64,000 bases of DNA, taken from NCBI GenBank assembly GCA_949752745.1, contig OX457026.1, positions 69,496,591 to 69,560,590 of the forward strand. Reading direction: 5' to 3'. Below are positions 16,783 to 26,293 of this stretch, piece by piece. The first letter of the stretch is position 1. Each line of letters starts with the position of its first letter. The notes under the pieces were generated by a model. That model saw nothing but the letters and a program-made list of their open reading frames with translations. It was not told the DNA's origin and made no database searches. Both the position numbers and the translations under genes were made by a program. Origin of the DNA: Protula sp. h YS-2021. Its lineage: Eukaryota; Annelida; Polychaeta; Sabellida; Serpulidae.

Positions 16783-18400
16783 CTTCCCCTTCCCCGAAAA
16801 AAGGAGTTCTTTTGGAACTGCGCTCCGCGTTTGTGTAAAAAAGGAGGCATTACTCCAAATCCAGCACCCTCCCTAGTTCTCTGTCACACACTTAACCTCC
16901 TGTTAAAAAACTGCAGTCGTTTCAAATGCAGTAAAATATGCCATCCACATTCTTCCGTAAAAATCTATAATAATGGTCTGTTCTCCGATGTGCTTTGCTC
17001 GCCGTGATCCAGCATACGTAACAGTTGTAAATCTATCGTTTTCAAAAAGTGCGTCTCCAGATCAAACTAAAATGTCTGTGACCAACTATATTAAAGACAA
17101 ATATGTTTTGATTCAAGATTTTTTCTCACACTCTCTGACACAAGCAGACGAAAGACATTTTCTGTTCAAAGTTCATTTGGCTCATACTTCTTTCCACGTG
17201 TTGGCTCCACTGAATATGAACGTTTATTGCGTAATCATTTTCCCACGATCAGCTGATTTCTGTTTGCTAGTCCTAGTTGTGTGTAGCCTTGAAAACGAGC
17301 ACAAACGTTTGACCGGTTGCTTTTTATGTTTACTTGACAAAAAAAAACTGTAAAACAAGAAGAATTGTATTTGCTAGATGATTTACTGATCAATACAAGG
17401 ACCAAGTGGTGACTGCAGCCCGGGAGGCGGGGGAAGGGCGGACGGGGTAGGGGGGCTTAAAAGTAGGAAGTTGGCGTCGAGACCAAACATCTATAACGTG
17501 TTTTCAATTGTTCAGTTAAACGTCACCCCCTCCCCGCCCCCTCTCGGGGGGCTACTCACGTACCGACTGGTGAGCATGCATGTTCACGACTTTTTAAAAC
17601 AACCTCAAAACAAGGAGTGCTAAGTTTGAAATAATACCCCCCTTTTTAACCAAACGCCGAGTGCTGTTTCCAAAGAACCCTCTTTTGTGAGAAACGGGGA
17701 GTACTTAATGAAAATCTCCCTTCCCCTTTTCAACGAAACTGGCACTCCACGCGGACCGCGTCGGGCCTGAAATCACCCCCTTTCTCCCCGCGGTTGTCGG
17801 ACAGGCATATGGTATCATATATGATACCAAGTGCCCCCATGAGCGTCACCCACCACAACTCCCCCCCCCCCCCCCCCATTGACGCACATAAAATATAATT
17901 GCTATTTGTGATTATGAAAAACAAAGAATAAACATTAGCGCGTGATATTAAGACTTAGAATTTGTGCATATTCAAATAATGTTATGCCATATATAGTTCT
18001 GCGTTTAATAACAATATGATCCGTGCGAAGAGGGTTATTTGATGAACGTTCGACCATGGTGGGCGTTCCGACGGTGGAACACGGTATGTTTATAGTGCGT
18101 TAGATATTCTATTTTATATGATAACCAGCAGCATAACTGGCCGAATGAATCGGTATACATGTTTCAACTATATGTCACGGTACTTGTAAAGGGAAGTTTA
18201 ACTCATAATTATATAGCACACACGATCTGTTAAATAACACCAGATTCCTGGCATATTTTCAACACATAATATGCTTTCTTATTTAGCATGTGCTTAAAAA
18301 TCAAGGGCGAATATGAAAAGGAACACAAAATCAGTGCCTTCTCTGTGCGCTTTTTACCATCAAAGTTGCATTTCACTGACAACTGTACCGAAAGTTCCGG
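16783..18400. other. non-coding DNA, no gene recognised
   Basis: Contains G/C-rich patches (17420-17460, 17520-17550) and a C run at about 17861-17877. A 126-codon frame at 16973-17353 has no recognisable family signature or codon-use support. Confidence 0.5.
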
Positions 18401-18429
18401 TTGTAATGTCAGTGGGTCAATGCCTCTTG

Positions 18430-18560
18430 TGTTTTGTTGTGTCAGACAGACTGCGCAGAGTGGGCGTGGCTTGGCAGCCATTTGACAGCTGATGACTAGG
18501 AAGTTTTTTGCACTTGCCGCCATGGCGGAACTATTTTTGTATCACGTGTTTACAGCATGT
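18430..18560. promoter_or_regulatory. candidate promoter or first-exon cluster
   Basis: Within 100 bp there are CTGCGCAG (NRF1-like), GGGCGTGGC (KLF/Sp type), a CAGCTG E-box, a palindromic GCCGCCATGGCGG (YY1-like and a strong start context on both strands) and TCACGTG. On the + strand the ATG at 18522 opens a 58-codon frame with a hydrophobic N-terminus (LFLYHVFTACLLCTLCS). On the minus strand a 97-codon frame starts at the overlapping ATG. I see no convincing splice donor, so this is only a candidate transcription start region. Confidence 0.25.
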
Positions 18561-18699
18561 TTGCTATGCACACTTTGCTCACAACTGCGACCTTTGTGGG
18601 CAACAGAGAGGAGTGCCCAAGAACATGCAAAGGCAAACAAACGTATTGGTCTCTTAAATGTGTCTTTCGAAATAATAAAACTATGTCCTATATATTAGA

Positions 18700-20620
18700 T
18701 TAAAGAATTCATTGATTTGTGACATCGGGAAATAAATAACGAAAGAAATGTAATTTAAGCCCTGTTGCGTCATATGTTGTCTCCTGGTAACACTGCTTCT
18801 GTAAGTAAATCTTCATTGGCGGTAGATACACACACATCACGATTTATAGGGGGCTACATCAGAAAGGCTGTCCCATTTCCCCTGGCAGACAATTATACAC
18901 ACAGGATTGTTTGTGGGTAGGGGGCAACAACTTGGTGGTCTAATTCTAGGTTGATGAGTCTAGGGTCTGACGCATTTAGTAGCCATGACGCAAAACGCCT
19001 GCAGGTCTTTTCTCCTTGGGTGTCCATTGAAGAACAAGTTGATATTCACGCTCTGGTCCTATCCGATGCCATGAGTAACGGAGAGCTGTCTGTTCTGTAT
19101 CTCAAACTACGATCAACCACTCCGTGGTTTAAATTTACGAACAGTTAGTAGGTCGATGGCGGTGTTGGTTAGCTAGTAAGTCATTCATAAAGAAAGTGTT
19201 TGGTCGTCGAGATGTTCAATTAATAATTGTAAAAAGGAATAATTGCAATTGTTAGCACCTTTCACTGCCCTCTCCCTCCCGCAAAAAAAAAAAAAACACA
19301 CATTTTTTAAGTATCAAATTATGCGTAATTTTCTAAAGAATTAAATGTACATACATCAAACATTCACATCCCAGCCCACCAAAAATCTGCTGTATAGAGA
19401 AGAGTAAATGGGTGATACTTGAGTCATTATGTTAACTTTTAACAAGGAAACATTGCAGACTTTAAGCATCTTCGTCTTCTGCATTGTTTTAAGAACTTGG
19501 TTCTAAAGACAAAACCCTCTTGTAATGAAAGGCTCCTGATAACCATTAAATGTCAAGAGAAAAAAATCCTCGTAGATAAAAATTGAAATGAACAGTATAA
19601 CCTAATAAACACGGCATGGTTTTGAAAAGCGCTATGATAGAAAATAATATATTTATGCTCATTAAATTCCGGTGTTTAGCGCTGTCAGCTATATTTAGAA
19701 TAATTTTTCAGTTCTACAAAAATTTCAATTAAGTAAATTGCATATTGTTATAGAAATTCCATATCTGTTGTATGGAGGAACATTAAGGTGTCAGTGAAGC
19801 TTCATAATATAAGTAATTGTGTCATTGAATATTACAGATGGCTTCAACAAAATACTATATAATTTGGATGGATAGCATGAGCTATCTCCCATATCTAAGA
19901 CATGATTATAATCCAATCGCAAAGTATTCGTCAGTTGGACCTTGGGTGTGATATGACGCATTTCTACATTGCATGTCGTGGATCCTTTGTCCGAACTGAC
20001 CGTATCAACGCCCTCTCGAGTGAAGCGTCAGAACGACTCCTTAAAATAACTACAAAACATTTACAGTTAAATGTTTCTTTTCGTATACCACCAGCGAAAC
20101 GTTCATTCCCGTCACACGCACCCTCCCTCCCTGCCTCCTCTTAATTTCTCTCAGTTGTAGCGAGGACGACTGACCAATGAAAGACTGAAGATCGGGACAG
20201 CCGACCCTCTCCTCGGTACGATCAGGGAAAGGACGGAGTTCGCGTTAATGTGTTTTTGTTCTCATATGCCTGATATTGTTTTAGTAGTGTTTTAATTACC
20301 ATGTCAAAACGGCTAGCTTAAAAAAGCTCAAGATCCCATGGAATGTTTTGCCTCAAGACCAATTGGCTGTGTTATTTGTTGTAGCTATTTAATTCAATGG
20401 GTATTGATGTTTGGCATTTTTATATCCCCTTTCCATTGTGAAGAGAAAATCGCCTTCAAGAATCTTGCATTTGCTTATCACGAGAACACTATCAACATTT
20501 TTTTCCAGTCGATTTGTATACATTAGAATTTTTTTTTTTGGACATCAGATAAATGATATTGCAGTTTCGTTTTAGTCCGAGAGTGCATGGTACATCTCAA
20601 AACTTAACATAAGACCTAGT
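18700..20620. other. non-coding DNA, no gene recognised
   Basis: AT-rich unique-looking sequence with an A run near 19284-19297. Short frames (up to about 80 codons, 19902-20144) lack recognisable motifs. Confidence 0.5.
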
Positions 20621-20624
20621 TAAA

Positions 20625-21570
20625 CTAGACCGTTTTCGCTACCGAGTAGGGAAAATTATACTTGCGGGCCACAAAAAATAAGATTCTGAACCCTTTAAAT
20701 TCAGAATTGACCACGAACGAGGAAATCAAGGTCACCGAGGTACCTCTTACGTAACGACTTTTAGGCACAAAGGGTCAGAAATGAGATTCAAATCGCTCTA
20801 TCTCTGACCGTTTTCGAGATAATGGTCAACTTCCGGTTTTACACATTAACCATGACGGAGGAGGTCAAGAGCACCGAGGTACCACTTATATATCATATTT
20901 TAGGCCCAAACGCTTGAAAATAAGCTCAAAATCGCTCTACCTGTAACCGTTTTCGAGATAATGGTCAACTTCCGGTTTTGACGTTGACCATGACCGAAGA
21001 TTAAGGTTATAAAGGTACCTTTTACAAAACCTGTTTTATGTCCAGAGGATTAAAAGTAAACTCAAAAGTGCTCTATCTCTAACGGTTTTCGAGGTAATGG
21101 TCAACTTTCGCTTTTTGACCTTGACCATGACCGAGGAGGACAAGGTCACCCAGGTACATTTTTACAACATCTTTTTGCCTCAATGGATCGAAAATAAGCT
21201 CAAAATCGCTCTGTCTCTAACGGCTTTCGAAACAGCGCGTCATATTGTTATCGATATTAAACTCTCTGCTCTCGAGACCTTTTACCTTGACCCTCAATGT
21301 CAAGATTCATCGATCGAGTGTTTACACCTTACTCAAACCGTATGCGTGTTGAAAGTGGGATATGAGCCTTATTTTCGCCCATTTTCGTGACAAACAGGCG
21401 TTTAAAATTTGTTGACCTTAGTTTGACCTTGATCTTTGAGATTAAAGTCAAAACAAAGTACGATTTTAGCTATTTCTTATTAAACTCTATACGTATAGGA
21501 AGATTGAAGCACATACTACTAATAGCCTAGGAGGAGTTTTCTGGACACCATTTTCGAAGAAAAAAAATAA
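20625..21570 (-). mobile_element. Helitron/Helentron-like element, minus strand
   Basis: The 3' terminus lies at the low-coordinate end. On the minus strand it reads CCCTACTCGGTAGCGAAAACGGTCTAG, with CTAG at 20628-20625, then TTTA. Diverged 139-bp monomers follow (20700-21230), each with the TTTTCGAGATAATGGTCAAC and GGTCACCGAGGTACC blocks. The 5' limit is uncertain: a CTAGGAGGAGTTTTCTGGA block at about 21528, shared with the 28.8-kb element, marks the 5' half. The 97-codon frame at 21097-21390 is translated repeat. Confidence 0.6.
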
Positions 21571-21818
21571 CGTTAACCTCAGTTTTACCCTGACTTTGAA
21601 ATCAATGTTTTCCGACAGTACTGAGACATCGCAGCGAACAGCTCAAACTTATTTGGAGCCAGTTCAAAGTGGGGCGAAGAGTCCGTGTGCTCATATGGTA
21701 TTAATATGTGTCTAGTTTGGAGGAACTCAACCCTCGAAGATATGTAGCCGTTCAGCTCATCAAATATGTGATATGTTCCTTTCTTTAGAACCAAAGAATA
21801 TCATCTGGTCGATCCGAA

Positions 21819-22252
21819 AGCCGGATAAAATTCCGACGGTCAAAATGTCGCTATCTGCAAAGACAGATAAAACGTCGACTAACTATTTTTGATGAAATGA
21901 AGTAGATATAGCTGTTAATAAAGTTATTAATAGAACTTGATCAGTTCTACAATCAATAAATATGTGATGTCAAATATACAGCTATGAAAAAAAACACTCT
22001 CCGCCACAAAAGTAAACACTGGCAATAAAATGCGACTCTAAATGACAGTTATTTAGCCTCACTGAAGTCTGAACAAGAGATAAACCGAGGCAAAAACACA
22101 AATCACAACTTAAAAAAACACTGCTTGACATATATCGGGGAGGGGGAGGGGGGAGTAGTTGTTAATCAGACGACACACTTCTCAACAATACTCGTTGAGA
22201 ATGGTCGACTTTTTATCCGTCTGTTTTGACAGTCAACGTTTAGTCCGGATAC
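21819..22252. mobile_element. MITE-like element with GGATAAA inverted ends
   Basis: The left end (about 21820-21880) contains GCCGGATAAA, GACGGTCAAAATG and CAGATAAAACGTCGAC. The right end (22203-22252), reverse complemented, contains TCCGGACTAAACG, GACTGTCAAAAC and GACGGATAAAAAGTCGAC in the same order. The interior has no coding capacity. A second copy at 32580-33395 shares the interior (AGATAAACC / AAGATGACT region and the TAATCAACTCTAC / GATCAGTTCTAC block). Confidence 0.5.
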
Positions 22253-23880
22253 AGGGTCCATCCACATAAATTCATAAGATAAACCCTACAGGTTTTATGT
22301 CCTCCAGCATCCGGGTTGTCCCATGTTTCCGGTTTGCTTTCTTTGCTTTTGCGAGTGTAACTTCCTCTTGTTTACGGGCACAGTATAGATCAGATGAGAT
22401 AAATGATTTTAAGGCGATCGCGCTTAAAATGTTTTGAAGCTTCAAGGGTACCATTTTATTGGCACAACAAAGCATTTACTTATTACGCCTGATGCTGTTT
22501 GCTGTTGTTGAAAACATCTCGCCTTACAGTTACCCGCCTTAATTACACTTACGTGGAAAAATGAAAATCGCCGTCCTAATATGGTAAAGGCACACCTCAA
22601 AATTTATGTTTTCAGCCTTAGGATGAAATATGAAGCGTTTAAAATGTTTACTAGTTCGAAGTGTTTTATACACATCATGTGAAGGAGCTATCTAAAATTT
22701 TTTGAATTGCATGTTGTTATGTAACTGTTACAAGCACACCCACATTATATTGCTTACGTGGAATTGAAAGAATAAGCTCGTGATGGAGTGGCATGTGTGA
22801 TTCAAATGACGTCACTTTCGCTCTTCAAAGACGTGTTTTGCTATTGGTGAGGTTCGTAATGGGAGAGTTTGTCATACTCGTTTTCTGCGAAATGCTGCTT
22901 TTTGGCATGTGAAAGATATTATATATTAAAAAATCATTTCGAAGTGTAGATATCTTAAAGTGATTTAAAGTTATCTCTCTTCAACGGTTTATAGTGTACG
23001 CCTAAACAATTAGGGACTGGTTTAGTATTTTAAATTCTTCACCAGGTTTCCAGCAACAAATTGTCAAATATATATATCAGGGGCCGTACAGAACCACGCA
23101 ACGTCCCCGGCACTGTTCATCAAGTAGCCCTATGAGAGGTCAATGATTTCAGCTGCCCGTACCATGATCTGGGGTCAAGATTTATAGGATTGAGATAATA
23201 TTAGGTAATTTAGCGAGGTCATTGCTGCTTTTCGCTTGCATTCTATCACTTTAAAGCACAAACGTCCTACCTTATCAACCCTTAAGACATGTAAATATAA
23301 ACACAAGAAAACTTGGCACACGCTCGCAACAAAAGATTTGGCGGGAAAATATTGGCAAGGGTCTGAAATGTCTATAATTGTCTGCGGCACTTTGTTCATT
23401 TTTTTATATGGGGGGCTTCCTCTCGTAGTGTCTTTATTTGATTTACCTAATAAAGAAGATGATATAAGAAAAAATCCCCGCAGGCACATTCAGTATTTAT
23501 GTTTTGTTGCGAAATTCCTTATATATGGTTTAATATGAGGGTGCTCTATTGAATGAAAAAGTGACTTTAAAGAGTAATTAGAGCTAAGCAGAGTGAGACG
23601 ATGCTCCATCAAAATGATAGATCTCGTCCTTGTTTTCACTAGGTAACATCAGTTCTGTAAAAGTAATGAATGCTTAGCATCCCAACGTGCAATTCTTTCC
23701 ACTATAAACTTAATTACACATTGCGCAATATGGTACTTAACTGTGGGCTTTCTCCGGGCACAGCCAGGGGCTGTGCCAATAAAATAAATTGCATAAAAAT
23801 ATATCCTAAGTCTAATTTGAAGACGCTCTATTAGATCTTCTGAACATTGGCTACGTCTCAAAAAGTTCGGTGACAGTTTT
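22253..23880. other. non-coding DNA, no gene recognised
   Basis: AT-rich sequence. A pair of overlapping opposite-strand frames of about 100 codons (23175-23538) has no family motif. No array or RNA gene was seen. Confidence 0.5.
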
Positions 23881-23881
23881 T

Positions 23882-25194
23882 TCCCACTTGCAAACATAGT
23901 TTGCAAATGGGTATGGTTTGCTAAGAATTCCGGCGTTTATTCCTTCCTTTTTTTTTTCCGTCACGGAGGTTTCCAGAAAACTCCTCCTACGCTATTTGAC
24001 GTAGGACGATGAAATTTGGCACAGAGATAGAGGGTGATGAGATGTCGTGAAATCCGCAAATTTTTTTTACCTTGACCTTCAAGGTCAAGGTCAAATTGAG
24101 GTCGAAGTTTTTTTACCTCGAAGTGGTTACCAGAAAACTCCTGCTAGGCTATTTGACGGAGAACGATGAAATTTGGCACAGAGATAGAGGACGATAAGGT
24201 GTCGTGAAATCCGCAAAAATTTTTGACCTTGACCTTCAAGATCAAGGTCAAATTGAGGTCAAAATATTTTTTCAAAAACCTCTTCCATCACGAAAAATTG
24301 CTGGAAATAGCGTTCAAATCCTTGTTTCAACCCGTGTACGGTGTCAGTAGGCAGTAACATCATGGATGGAATCTCGACATTCAGTGTCAATGTCAAGGTC
24401 ATGTGATTTTTGTATATTGAATTCCATTAGAGAAAAATTGTCCATTATCTCGAAAACGGTTAGAGATAGAGCGTTTTTGAGCTTATTTTCGACCCTTTGG
24501 GCCTAAACAACGTTATATAAGAGGTACCTCGGTGACCTTGACTTCCTCCGTCAAGGTCAAGGTCAAAAACCGGAAGTTGACCATTATCTCGAAAACGGTT
24601 AGAGATAGAGCGATTTTGAGCTGATTTTCGACCCTTTGGGCCTAAAAGACGTTATATAAAATGTACCTCGGTGACCTTGACCTCCTCCGTCAAAGTCAAG
24701 GTCAAAACCCGGAAATTGACCATTATCTCGAAAATGGTTAGAGATAGAGCGATTTTGAGCTTATTTTCGACACTTTGGGTCTAAAAGACGTTATATAAGA
24801 GGTACCTCGGTGACCTTGACCTCCTCCGTCAAGGTCAAGGTCAAAAACCGGAAGTTGACCATTATCACGAAAACGGTTAGAGATAGAGCGTTTTTGAGCT
24901 TATTTTCGACCCTTTGGGCCTAAAAGACGTTATATAAGAGGTACCTCGGTGACCTTGACCTCCTCCATCATGGTCAAGGTCAAGAACCGGAAGTTGTCCA
25001 TTGTCTGAGAAATGGTTAGAAAACTGAATTTGATTATTTGAGATTACATTATATTTACTGCGATGTCCTTGTTCATGATAATAATTCTGAAGGTGACAAT
25101 TATGTGGAAAGACTGAAAAATGTGTCTTTGACCAAATAGATTGTACCATTGCAAGTGGGTGTCATTTCGCTACGTGTAGCGAAATTAGGTCTAG
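23882..25194 (+). mobile_element. HINE/pearl-like Helitron-derived element with tandem core
   Basis: This is the best-preserved copy of the family. The 5' end is TCCCACTTGCAAAC. Two copies of a CTATTTGACG / GATGAAATTTGGCACAGAGA segment follow, each with a GACCTTGACCTTCAAGGTCAAGG palindrome. Then come about four and a half 139-bp monomers. The 3' part repeats the start in inverted form (GCAAGTGGG at 25151), then a hairpin (25165-25184, TTTCGCTAC/GTAGCGAAA), then TTAGGTCTAG ending at 25194, followed by T. An asymmetric terminal inverted repeat plus a subterminal hairpin is the Helentron/HINE arrangement. The 90-codon minus frame at 24877-25149 is repeat translation. Confidence 0.72.
24442..25010 (+). 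repeat. 139-bp tandem repeat core
   Basis: The motif CCATTATCTCGAAAACGG and its variants start at 24442, 24581, 24720, 24859 and 24998, an exact 139-bp spacing. Each monomer contains AGAGATAGAGCG, GACC(C)TTTGGGCCTAAAA, GGTACCTCGGTGACCTTGAC and an AAGGTCAAGGTCAA segment. Confidence 0.92.
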
Positions 25195-26050
25195 TTTTCT
25201 GTTCCAATCCAATACATTTCGTGTAATTTGCAAGCTTCGTGAGAAATCAATTTTAACATATTCAGTCATTTTAAAAATATCTTGGAGAACAGACACAAGG
25301 CATCAATTAGTACCCCAGGTTAGTTAATCGCAAATAATGACAAGTTCAACCCCAAAACACCACCCTATTCCCTACCCCCTCCCGTACTTTGAAAGAATTC
25401 TGGATTCACCATTGGCTGATATTTTCAGAGATTTCTGTATATTTTCACCTTTACATGCCCCACAGCCCAAGGTGCCTATCACAAATAATCTGCAGTACAG
25501 TCGCATAACCGTTCTGTTCAGGTCCCTTAAAAATGTAACGACTAGAAATCTCAGCAACAATTTAGGAAAATTTTCTTGTTGGTGAATTTAAACCTAGTAT
25601 AACGTCTTTCGTTGCCTGTTCCAGAAAATACACCAAAATAAAAGAAAAACTGTTTTGTGATTCATGTCACAAAGACAAGCGATAGACTGTTTTTTTTTCT
25701 TCTTTTTTTATGGGGGGGGGATATGTGGGTGAAATAATATTTATGCCTCTTTATTGCTCATTGGATCAGAAAAATGTTGTGACAGAAAGCTTCTAACTGC
25801 ACTGCAAAGTTTCGTAAATTTGACCGTATGAAGGAAACAGACGGGCGAGAAAACTGTCATTGAAAATTGTCCTTGAGAGTTGAGTTGATTGTTTTTACAA
25901 GTAGTTTCAGAGGGCCTATGTCTCAAGTAGTATTATTACTCACTTAATCAGTTGTTAAACGTCATATATTAGCAGTAATGAATATGGTGAATGCGATAAC
26001 CCGTCCCTCCAGATTGTTACGGGTTGATATAGATCTTCGGTGTCTGCTGG
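25195..26050. other. unique spacer between two tail-to-tail elements
   Basis: Non-coding spacer between the 3' ends of the elements at 23882-25194 (+) and 26294-28909 (-). It holds a T run followed by a G run at about 25690-25719. No gene is supported. Confidence 0.6.
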
Positions 26051-26281
26051 AATTCGGTTATAGAATCTTCTTTTTTATTCAACAATTCGGTTATAGAATC
26101 TTCTTTTTTATTCAACAATTCGGTTATAGAATCTTGTTTTTAATTCAGCAATTCGGTTATAGAATCTTCTTTTTTATTCAACAATTCGGTTATAGAATCT
26201 TCTTTTTTATTCAACAATTCGGTTACAGAATCTTCTTTTTTATTCAACAATTCGGTTACAGAATCTTCTTTTTTATTCGAC
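26051..26281 (+). repeat. 33-bp minisatellite, seven copies
   Basis: Seven units start with AATTCGGTTA at 26051, 26084, 26117, 26150, 26183, 26216 and 26249. The array ends about 12 bp before the 3' terminus of the adjacent element. The 104-codon frame with repeated FGYRIFFFIQQ is its translation, because 33 is divisible by three. Confidence 0.95.
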
Positions 26282-26293
26282 AAAAATATTAAA

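Noticed and set aside
16573..17007. 144-codon frame with SLSLSL
   Set aside because: Dominated by a TC microsatellite and a C run; no domain on either side.
25978..26292. 104-codon repetitive frame (FGYRIFFFIQQ units)
   Set aside because: Translation of a 33-bp minisatellite whose unit length is a multiple of three.
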